This document shows positions 32,414 to 39,366 of a stretch of DNA of 44,038 bases, piece after piece (within the stretch, counting starts at the first letter, position 1; every line of letters starts with the position of its first letter). Under the pieces are notes generated by a model, which was not told where the DNA came from, ran no database searches, and saw only the letters and a program-made list of their open reading frames with translations. The position numbers and the translations under genes are program-made. The DNA comes from JBARRO01 sp049644265 (GTDB lineage Bacteria; Bacteroidota; Ignavibacteria; UBA10030), in NCBI GenBank assembly GCA_049644265.1, contig JBARRO010000104.1, positions 1 to 44,038 on the forward strand. The letters run 5' to 3'.

Positions 32414-32424
32414 AAAGGCAAAAG

Positions 32425-32497
32425 AGTGCAATAGTTGATCGCCGTTTCTTGCGATCAATCCCGCCGATTTGTGGCGGGACCGTTCTGCCAGCTCTCC
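32425..32497 (-). pseudogene. 5' fragment of tRNA-Ser(UGA) with a 45-bp double palindrome in the D loop
   Basis: On the minus strand GGAGAGCTGGCAGAACGG (32497-32480) and CTATTGCACT (32434-32425) match the first 28 bases of the intact gene. Between them is a 45-bp insert with two back-to-back perfect hairpins, TCCCGCC/GGCGGGA (32479-32459) and TTGATCGC/GCGATCAA (32458-32435). Homology stops at the start of the anticodon stem. Confidence 0.85.
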
Positions 32498-32602
32498 AGG
32501 GTCAAAACCGCCCCCTGGATCGTAAATATAATCAAAACTCAGAGAGAGTCCAAGCTGCGGTTTCTTCGACTTTCCGCACAATTGTCTTGACCCCACCGTA
32601 GT

Positions 32603-33427
32603 TCAGGACTTCACCACTCGCTCGTTCAGCACATTCCTCGCCTCTTCCAGTTGCTCCACCGTATTCACTCCCCGAATCTCATCCGGATGTGACGCCTTGA
32701 TGGCTGAGACCACCCAATGGTGTCGCCAGAAGTACTCGAACACGTCGGTCAGGTAATACTCATTCTGGACATTGTGGGGGGAAATATGTTTGAGCGCGTC
32801 GAACAATTTTTCCTTGTCGAATACGTAAATGCCGGAATTGATTTCGCTCACTCGCCGCTCATCTTCCGTGGCGTCCTTGTGCTCGACAATTTTCTTCACC
32901 GATCCGTCCGCGTTCCGGATGATCCGGCCGTAGCCCGCGGGGTCCGCAAAGTCAGCGGTCAGGATCGTCGCCACAGCTTGTGTCGCATGGTGATGGTCGA
33001 TGAACTCCCGCATGCTCTCCTTTGTCAGGAGCGGAACATCACCCGAGAGAACAATGACTTCGCCACTGAAGGACTTGAGCGCCTGTTCCGCCTGCATGAC
33101 GGCATGACCCGTTCCTAGCTGCTCTGCCTGAACCACACAGTCGACATCCGGGTGCGATCGTCGGATGTACTCCGTCACCACTTCCCGCTGATAGCCGACA
33201 ATAACGATGACATGGCTTGCGTCGAGCTTGTAGGCAAGGTCGACGACATAATGGATCAGCGGCTTCCCGTTGATTTCGGCCATGACTTTTGCTCTCGAAG
33301 GGTCCTTCATCCGTGTCCCCTTCCCTGCTGCCATCACGACCGCCGCGACGTTTCTTCGAATGTTCCTGCTCGTTGCCTTCATATCCCAATTGAAATTGAA
33401 GAAATTGTCCCCCCGGCCAACAATCAT
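32603..33427 (-). CDS. GlmU-type sugar nucleotidyltransferase (N-terminal domain only)
   Basis: 274 residues matching only the uridyltransferase half of GlmU: AAVVMAAGKGTRMKDPSRAK (nucleotide loop), QAEQLGTGHAVMQAE, VLSGDVPLL and the EINSGIYVF segment. The left-handed beta-helix acetyltransferase half is absent; the frame ends cleanly, so this is a one-domain protein, not a truncation by frameshift. It likely makes UDP-GlcNAc from UTP and GlcNAc-1-phosphate, with the acetyl transfer done elsewhere. Start is uncertain: ATG 33427 lies just after the panC stop, while ATG 33382 gives the more conventional N-terminus. Confidence 0.85.
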   Translation of the reverse strand: MIVGRGDNFFNFNWDMKATSRNIRRNVAAVVMAAGKGTRMKDPSRAKVMAEINGKPLIHYVVDLAYKLDASHVIVIVGYQREVVTEYIRRSHPDVDCVVQAEQLGTGHAVMQAEQALKSFSGEVIVLSGDVPLLTKESMREFIDHHHATQAVATILTADFADPAGYGRIIRNADGSVKKIVEHKDATEDERRVSEINSGIYVFDKEKLFDALKHISPHNVQNEYYLTDVFEYFWRHHWVVSAIKASHPDEIRGVNTVEQLEEARNVLNERVVKS

Positions 33428-33430
33428 CCC

Positions 33431-34282
33431 CTAGTTCACACTGACGATGATGTTATCGATCAGGCGCGTCGTCCCGAATCGCACGGCAAGCGCAATCAAC
33501 ACCGAAGGAGGCGCCACCGCATCCGTTTCTGCAAAATCGTCCGGCCTTAAGAATGCAACATAGTCGATCGCCGACGGATTGGCCGAGCGAAGGACCTCCT
33601 CCATCTCCTTCCGGATCCGCGACGAGTTTCGAATGCCTTCCGTGATGCGCTGTTCTGCAAGTTTCAATGAGCGGAACAGCACGGTTGCATTGGAACGCTC
33701 GGAAGGGCTGAGATAGACGTTTCTTGAGCTCAGGGCGAGGCCATCCTGTTCACGAACAATCGGGGCGATCGTCACGGAAACGTCGAAGTTCAGATCCTTC
33801 ACCATCTGACGGATGATGAATGCCTGTTGAGCATCTTTCTGGCCGAAGAGTGCGACGTGCGGCTTTACGATGTTCAACAGTTTCGCGACCACGGTTGTAA
33901 CTCCGCGAAAATGCGTTGGCCGGAACTTCCCCTCAAGCATTGTTGAAACTCTTTCCGACCCGACGTACGTCAGATATCCTGCCGGATACATCTCCTTCGC
34001 ATCCGGGTAGAAGAGAATGTCTGTCCCCGCTTCCCGGGCAAGCTTCTCGTCACGTTCAAAATTCCTTGGATACCGTTCCAGATCCTCACCGGGCCCAAAC
34101 TGGGTTGGATTGACAAAGATGGTCGTGACCACGACGTCCGAGTTTTCTTTTGCGCGCGCGATCAGGCTGAGATGTCCCTGGTGAAGGAATCCCATCGTCG
34201 GCACAATGCCAATTCGCCTGCCGGAAAGGCGAATCTTCTCCGCCGTTTCTTGCATCTCCGACGCGTGTCTGATAATCTGCAT
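33431..34282 (-). CDS. panC: Pantothenate synthetase
   Basis: 283 residues, the family's usual length. IVPTMGFLHQGHLSLIARAK holds the HIGH-like motif, followed by TTIFVNPTQFGPGEDLERYPR, LFGQKDAQQAFIIRQM and the KMSKS-like ALSSRN. It condenses pantoate and beta-alanine with ATP to pantothenate, a coenzyme A precursor. The downstream GlmU-like gene starts four bases after its stop, so the two are coupled. A short AGCTGATAGC-type low-complexity patch (about 34302-34335) lies just upstream. Confidence 0.96.
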   Translation of the reverse strand: MQIIRHASEMQETAEKIRLSGRRIGIVPTMGFLHQGHLSLIARAKENSDVVVTTIFVNPTQFGPGEDLERYPRNFERDEKLAREAGTDILFYPDAKEMYPAGYLTYVGSERVSTMLEGKFRPTHFRGVTTVVAKLLNIVKPHVALFGQKDAQQAFIIRQMVKDLNFDVSVTIAPIVREQDGLALSSRNVYLSPSERSNATVLFRSLKLAEQRITEGIRNSSRIRKEMEEVLRSANPSAIDYVAFLRPDDFAETDAVAPPSVLIALAVRFGTTRLIDNIIVSVN

Positions 34283-34333
34283 GAACCTCGCTCCAACCGA
34301 TGAAGCTGAATGCTGACAGCTGAAAGCTGATAG

Positions 34334-35236
34334 CTAAATGATCTTCTTCCCAAATCCCGACTGAATCAGCTCCACCGCAAACTCCGCAGACTGATTCCGG
34401 TTGTCAAGAATCGGATTCACTTCGACCATCTCGAGAGAACTCATCCTTCCCGATTCGCTGAGTTCTTCCATGATCAGGTGCGCTTCCCGATAATCCAGGC
34501 CCCCTTTGACAGGCGTGCCGACTCCTGGGGCAACAGAAGGATCGATGGCGTCGAGGTCGAAACTCACGTGGAGATAGTCGACGTGATTCAGTTTACGCAA
34601 CGCCTTCGTGACAATGACGGACATCCCATCTTTGTCGACTTGCTCCATCGTGAAGATGTTCACGCCGTGCTTCTTGATATGCCCTCGTTCTCCTTCATCG
34701 AGGTCGCGCGTTGCCAGGAGGACGACATTTTTGGGCTCAACCTTGACAAAATCTCCCCCCACAGAAGTCAATTCAATTGCCCCAAGCCCGATGGATGCGG
34801 CGAGGGGCATGCCGTGGATATTTCCGGATGGAGAAGTCTGATCTGTGTTCAGATCCCCGTGTGCATCGATCCAGAGAACCCCGAGGGTTTTTCCGGTTCG
34901 TTTGCAGTGGGCAGCAAGTCCCCCGATGGTGCCGATCGCAACCGAGTGGTCTCCGCCGAGGACAAGCGGAAATCCTCCGTCGTGCGCTATTTTTTCAACT
35001 TTTCCGCTCAGGAGTGTGCACGCACGAACGATCTCAGGAAGATACCTGAGCTTGTCGTTCCGGATGCGCTGAAGTTCGGGAGCTTTGACAGGGATGTCCC
35101 CTTCATCGATGACGGTATGACCCAAACCGCGGAGCCGGTCTGCAACGCCGGCAATGCGAATCGCCGAGGGTCCCATGTCGACGCCGCGACGACCCGCTCC
35201 AAGATCCATCGGAACCCCAACGATGTGTACGTTCAT
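34334..35236 (-). CDS. rocF: Arginase
   Basis: The ATG at 35236 gives 300 residues, standard for arginase. The binuclear manganese ligands are all in place: GGDHSVAIG, WIDAHGDLNT, and SFDLDAIDPSVAPGVGTPV. SPSGNIHGMPLA is the usual arginase substrate loop, arguing against agmatinase. It hydrolyses arginine to ornithine and urea. No urease or ornithine-using genes are adjacent, so the pathway context is unknown. Confidence 0.92.
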   Translation of the reverse strand: MNVHIVGVPMDLGAGRRGVDMGPSAIRIAGVADRLRGLGHTVIDEGDIPVKAPELQRIRNDKLRYLPEIVRACTLLSGKVEKIAHDGGFPLVLGGDHSVAIGTIGGLAAHCKRTGKTLGVLWIDAHGDLNTDQTSPSGNIHGMPLAASIGLGAIELTSVGGDFVKVEPKNVVLLATRDLDEGERGHIKKHGVNIFTMEQVDKDGMSVIVTKALRKLNHVDYLHVSFDLDAIDPSVAPGVGTPVKGGLDYREAHLIMEELSESGRMSSLEMVEVNPILDNRNQSAEFAVELIQSGFGKKII

Positions 35237-35261
35237 ACATTTGCAGGATGACAAACTACTT

Positions 35262-35345
35262 CAAGGAAGAATTGTTTGGCCACAAAGAAGCACAAAGGGC
35301 ACATACGTATCTTTGTTTGTAAGAGAATTCCCCTTTTGTGACTTC
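35262..35345. repeat. CACAAAGAAGCACAAAG-type low-complexity repeat
   Basis: Degenerate CACAAAG words and their reverse complement (CTTTGTTTG) lie in the gap between accD and rocF. No RNA or protein gene is evident in this gap. Confidence 0.4.
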
Positions 35346-35383
35346 GGTGCCCTCTTGCGGCCGTCTCCGCGTTCTCGCAGCTT

Positions 35384-36226
35384 TCAGTGTTGCAGCAATC
35401 GGAGCAATTTGGAAATTGTTTCCTTCAGTTCCCTGCGGTGGACGATCATGTCGACAAATCCTTTTTCCAGAACGAACTCCGATCGCTGGAAACCTTTCGG
35501 CAAGTCCTTGCCGATCGTCTGTCGGATGACACGCGGACCCGCAAACCCGATCAGCGCCGCGGGCTCCGCGATTTGCACATCGCCGAGCATGGCATAGCTT
35601 GCCGTGACGCCGCCCGTCGTCGGGTCCGTCATCAGGGAAATGTACGGCACGCCGTCGTCCGAGAGCTGGGCGAGTTTTGCGCTCGTCTTGGCGAGCTGCA
35701 TGAGCGAAAGCGCACCCTCCATCATGCGTGCACCGCCGCTCGAGGAAACGATCAACAGCGGATGCTTCAGCTCCCGCGCTTTGTCGATGGCCCGTGCAAT
35801 CTTCTCGCCAACGACCGAGCCCATGCTTCCCCCGATAAACCCAAAGTCCATGCATGCGATGACCACAGGAATTCCGTCGATTTCCCCGGTCCCCGTCCGT
35901 ACGGCATCCTGCAGGCCGGTTTTCTTGATGGTGTCCTCAATTCGCTTCACGTACGGCTTCGTGTCCACGAAGTTCAGCGGATCCACCGAGCGCATCTTTT
36001 TGTCCATTTCCTTGAGACTTCCCTTGTCAAGGAGAATCTCGAAGTACTCTTTGCTCCCGATGCGGAAATGGTAGTTGCACTTCGTGCACGTAAACAGGTT
36101 TTGTTCCAGCTGCTTCTTATGGATAATGTCGCCGCATCCCAGACATTTTACCCACATGCCGTCGGGAATGTCTTTCTTCTGACCTTCAGACGAAATGTTT
36201 TCCTTCGATCTTCTAAACCACGCCAT
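35384..36226 (-). CDS. accD: Acetyl-CoA carboxylase carboxyltransferase beta subunit
   Basis: 280 residues, normal for AccD. The N-terminal zinc ribbon (WVKCLGCGDIIHKKQ ... FTCTKCNYHFRIG) is complete with four Cys. The crotonase-like carboxyltransferase core has GGSMGSVVGEKIARAI, SSSGGARMMEGALSLMQ and GFAGPRVIRQTIG. With AccA it transfers carboxyl from biotin to acetyl-CoA for fatty acid synthesis. The ATG at 36226 has AAAGGAG six bases upstream. It follows tsaB by 39 bases. Confidence 0.97.
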   Translation of the reverse strand: MAWFRRSKENISSEGQKKDIPDGMWVKCLGCGDIIHKKQLEQNLFTCTKCNYHFRIGSKEYFEILLDKGSLKEMDKKMRSVDPLNFVDTKPYVKRIEDTIKKTGLQDAVRTGTGEIDGIPVVIACMDFGFIGGSMGSVVGEKIARAIDKARELKHPLLIVSSSGGARMMEGALSLMQLAKTSAKLAQLSDDGVPYISLMTDPTTGGVTASYAMLGDVQIAEPAALIGFAGPRVIRQTIGKDLPKGFQRSEFVLEKGFVDMIVHRRELKETISKLLRLLQH

Positions 36227-36265
36227 GGTCTTCTCCTTTCAAGCGAGGACGGCCCCCCGGGAGGA

Positions 36266-36937
36266 TTAGGAAAGAGGGCGAACGATGAAATCCTTCAGGT
36301 AGCGGGGCTCGAGCGAAGCAAGATCGCTCACGTCATGAGCAAGCAGCTTCCTCAGCCCGATCCCGGCCACGGAATCGCCACGGTAGTACTTGTGAATTTC
36401 GCTGCAAGAACCCGCATCAGCTGCCAGCGACTCCAACTGCTGAACACGGTCTGTCGCCACCACCTGCCCCGCCGCCATCAGAACGCCGACCTCCTCGAGC
36501 TTCCGTATCCCAACTTCATGCCTCGGCCTTGCTGATCCGTCGGCAGCTTCGTAGGAACCGACGTAGAAATCCCCCTGCTTCGCATCGATGCAAACAAGAA
36601 CATCCTTCACTTCCTGCCGGTCGCGCATGATCGCTTCTGCGACGGCCTGGAAAGTGGGAACCGCAACGATAGGTTTCCCCAACGCATAACAGAGTCCTTT
36701 CGTGCTGCTCAGCCCAATGCGGAGTCCGGTGAAGGAACCGGGGCCGATCGAAATAGCGAACGCATCGACCTTCCCGAGAGGTGTGTTCCCGTCTTCGCAC
36801 ACTTGCTGCACCAGGGTCAGGAGTTTCTCGGAGTGGATACGGGACTCGACAAGAGAGCATTCTTTCGTTCGCCCTTGTTCATCCGCGAGGCCGACGGAAC
36901 ACACTTCTGTCGATGTCTCAATGCCGAGCACAGTCAT
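36266..36937 (-). CDS. tsaB: tRNA threonylcarbamoyladenosine protein TsaB
   Basis: 223 residues, typical of TsaB (YeaZ). It has the ASKHA fold start LGIETSTEVCSVGL and the family hallmark AISIGPGSFTGLRIGLSSTKGL. TsaB is the non-catalytic partner that activates TsaD in making t6A37 in ANN-decoding tRNAs. Its ATG overlaps the tsaE stop (ATGA). Confidence 0.95.
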   Translation of the reverse strand: MTVLGIETSTEVCSVGLADEQGRTKECSLVESRIHSEKLLTLVQQVCEDGNTPLGKVDAFAISIGPGSFTGLRIGLSSTKGLCYALGKPIVAVPTFQAVAEAIMRDRQEVKDVLVCIDAKQGDFYVGSYEAADGSARPRHEVGIRKLEEVGVLMAAGQVVATDRVQQLESLAADAGSCSEIHKYYRGDSVAGIGLRKLLAHDVSDLASLEPRYLKDFIVRPLS

Positions 36938-37434
36938 GGAACAATGCCGCGTCTGACTCCCCTGGCCCCGGCCAGCACCGCAGGCTCTCCGCGGTCTGCA
37001 ACTTCAATCCTTCGGATATTCTCTTCGGAACCCAATGAGAGTTTCACATGGTACCGTTCCGCCGGGAGCATTGTCCCCAAGTCGTTGAAGAGGTCGGCCC
37101 ATTCGATGAAGCAGACGCCATCGCCGCGGAAGAACTCCTCGTAGCCCAGATCATACACTTCTGCGATGGATCGTACGCGATACAAGTCGAAGTGAAACAG
37201 GAGCAATTCCCGCCCGTCTTTGTCGCGGCCACTGTAGCGGTTCAACAGGACAAACGTTGGGCTCGTGACGGGCTCGCGGACGCGGAATGCTTCACACGCG
37301 CCTTTGACGAACTGTGTCTTTCCACTTCCCAGGTCGCCCGACAGCGCAACCACATCCCCCCGACGCAGGGAAGCGCCGAAGGTTCTGGCAAATGAAATTG
37401 TTTCCTCCACGGAGCTCGTGGTTGCCGTGAGCAT
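36934..37434 (-). CDS. tsaE: tRNA threonylcarbamoyladenosine ATPase TsaE
   Basis: 166 residues with Walker A SGDLGSGKTQFVKG, the TSPTFVLLNRY switch, and the FHFDLYR...EEFFRGDGVCFIEWADL segment that carries the Walker B-like residues. It supplies ATP hydrolysis for the TsaBDE complex. The ATG overlaps the last base of the porX stop (TAATG), and tsaB overlaps its end. The C-terminal ~25 residues (RGEPAVLAGARGVRRGIVP) extend past the usual family end. Confidence 0.95.
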   Translation of the reverse strand: MLTATTSSVEETISFARTFGASLRRGDVVALSGDLGSGKTQFVKGACEAFRVREPVTSPTFVLLNRYSGRDKDGRELLLFHFDLYRVRSIAEVYDLGYEEFFRGDGVCFIEWADLFNDLGTMLPAERYHVKLSLGSEENIRRIEVADRGEPAVLAGARGVRRGIVP

Positions 37435-38999
37435 TACTTGGGCCCGAGCTTGACGACCGGCAGAATCATCTCCTCCATCGAGATGCCGCCATGCTGGAAA
37501 CTGTCGCGATACTGGTTGAGGTACCGGTGATAATCTGTCGGGTAGACGAAATAGTAGTCTTCTTTGGCCATCACGTAGTTCGTCGTCACACTGCCGTGGG
37601 GAAGCTTGTAGTCCGTCGGGTTTTTCACAAAGACGGCGTTCTTCTCGTCAACCTTGAGATTTCTCCCGAACTTGTAACGCAGATTGGTCGACGCTTCACG
37701 GTCGCCGATGACTTTTGAGCCACGCAGGCAACGGACGCTTCCGTGGTCGGTCGTAAGAATAATGGTGACGTTCTTTTGGCGCCCGAGGGTTTTGAGCATG
37801 CCGAAAAGCGATGAGTGCTGGAACCAGGACTTGGTCAATGTGCGATAGGCAAACTCGTCCGGAGCAATTTCTTTCAGGAGGGCAGAGTCGGAGCGCCCGT
37901 GGGCCAGCATGTCCACGAAGTTCACGACAACGGCGGTCAATTTGCTTTGCGTATACGAGAGGATATTATTCTCGAACTGTCGCCCGAAGTCGGCGTCGAG
38001 AATCTTGACGTACTTGGATTCCGGTTTCAGCTGAATCCGCTTTCTCTCCAGGAGTTTGTCGAGCAGCTGATGTTCGTGGCGGTTCCTGCTGCTTTCGTCG
38101 TCCTCCCCCGCCTCCCAAATTTCCGGGAATCGCTTCTCGAGCTCCATCGGGAACAGGCCGCTGAAGATTGCGTTTCGGGAATACGGAGTCGCGGTAGGAA
38201 GAATGCTGAAATAGTACTGTTTTTCGAAGGTAAAGTATTCGGAGAGCAGGCTTTCCATGACCAGCCATTGGTCGAGCCGCAGGCAATCGATGACAAAGAA
38301 GAATACCGAGGATTTTCCGTTCAGTTCGGGTATGACGTGGTGTTCGACAATATCGGTCGAAAGAAGCGTTTTCCGATTCGGGTTTTCGATCCACTTTTTG
38401 TAGTTTCGTTCCACAAACTTCCCAAACTCTACATTGCACTCCCGCTTTTGATCCAGGAGTGTCTGGCGTAGGCCGAGTTCCGGGTGCTCGTCCAGTTCAA
38501 GATCCCATCCGGCCAGCTTGATGTAGAGGTCGATCCAACCCGTCTCGTCGAGCGGGTTCATCAGCATCACGGCGATATTCTGGATTTCCTTGGCGTAGTC
38601 GCGCGAAACGTACTCCCCCGCAATTTTCTTTCCCTCCAGTATCTTCTTGCATGCAAGAAGAATCTGACTCGGATTGACGGGCTTGGTAAGGTAATCCGTA
38701 ATCTTCCCGCCTATTGCCTCTTCCATGAGGCTCTCCGTCTCGCTTTTGGTCACCATGATGACCGGAAGAGACGGCGCTACGTCTTTGATTTCTGCGAGCG
38801 TCCGCAATCCCCCCATTCCCGGCATCATCTCGTCCAAAAACACGAGGTCGTACCCCTTCTCCTTGACGAGCTCGATGGCATCTTCCCCATTTGTTGCGGT
38901 ATCGACGAGATACCCTTTTTGCTCAAGGAGGCGTAGATGGGCCCGGAGCAGGTCTATCTCATCATCCACCCACAATATTTTCTTCGAGAAATCCATCAT
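37434..38999 (-). CDS. porX: PorX-type response regulator with PglZ phosphodiesterase-like domain
   Basis: 521 residues. The N-terminal receiver domain has the acidic pair D12-D13, phosphoacceptor D56 (LVFLDEMMPG), T84 and K106, so it should be phosphorylated by a sensor kinase (PorY in characterised systems). A helical linker leads to the C-terminal alkaline-phosphatase-fold PglZ domain, with predicted metal ligands D238 (FVIDCLRLDQW), T271 (PTATPYSRN), D363/H367 (FVDMLAHG) and D418-H419 (TTDHGS). In Bacteroidota PorX controls T9SS and hydrolyses oligonucleotides; that function is inferred here by family. It is co-transcribed with tsaE and tsaB and lies downstream of sprA. Either of two adjacent ATGs may start it. 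Confidence 0.93.
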   Translation of the reverse strand: MMDFSKKILWVDDEIDLLRAHLRLLEQKGYLVDTATNGEDAIELVKEKGYDLVFLDEMMPGMGGLRTLAEIKDVAPSLPVIMVTKSETESLMEEAIGGKITDYLTKPVNPSQILLACKKILEGKKIAGEYVSRDYAKEIQNIAVMLMNPLDETGWIDLYIKLAGWDLELDEHPELGLRQTLLDQKRECNVEFGKFVERNYKKWIENPNRKTLLSTDIVEHHVIPELNGKSSVFFFVIDCLRLDQWLVMESLLSEYFTFEKQYYFSILPTATPYSRNAIFSGLFPMELEKRFPEIWEAGEDDESSRNRHEHQLLDKLLERKRIQLKPESKYVKILDADFGRQFENNILSYTQSKLTAVVVNFVDMLAHGRSDSALLKEIAPDEFAYRTLTKSWFQHSSLFGMLKTLGRQKNVTIILTTDHGSVRCLRGSKVIGDREASTNLRYKFGRNLKVDEKNAVFVKNPTDYKLPHGSVTTNYVMAKEDYYFVYPTDYHRYLNQYRDSFQHGGISMEEMILPVVKLGPK

Positions 39000-39366
39000 G
39001 CTCGCAATGGTTAGTCTGCTATGTTGAGAAACATTTCACAGAGTTCACAGAGAAGAGAGGAGCACACAGAGGATGAGAACCAGTACCTTAAGATTTATGG
39101 GGGGGGGTTCTTCCTTATTTACCAACACTTTTCACCAAGCCACTCTCACATCTTTTCTCTGTGATCTCTGTTGTTCACCGTATCCTCTGTGACACGCTCC
39201 GAGCAATGCTTTACCACGAGCTACCTTCTCATCTTTTCCTCTGTGAACTCTGCTCTTCGCTGTGTCCTCTGTGATATGATCTTGTTCTGCAATAACGAAG
39301 CAAAGTAACCATTAAAGCCCAGAGAATCAATGCAACGCCGGAGCAACCATGAACAAGCGAGCCGAA
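39000..39366. repeat. CACAGAG-type low-complexity repeat region with a G9 tract
   Basis: No gene is seen. From about 39030 to 39290 degenerate words (CACAGAG, TTCACAGAG, CCTCTGTGA) repeat in both orientations at least eight times, giving several possible long hairpins. A homopolymer of nine G lies at 39099-39107. The region separates sprA from porX and must hold the porX promoter. Confidence 0.65.

Noticed and set aside
32042..32421. ORFs across the tRNA-Ser(UGA) region on both strands
   Set aside because: They are read through tRNA genes, tRNA fragments and palindromes and resemble no protein.
35387..36535. Plus-strand ORF of 382 codons
   Set aside because: Antisense shadow of accD and tsaB.
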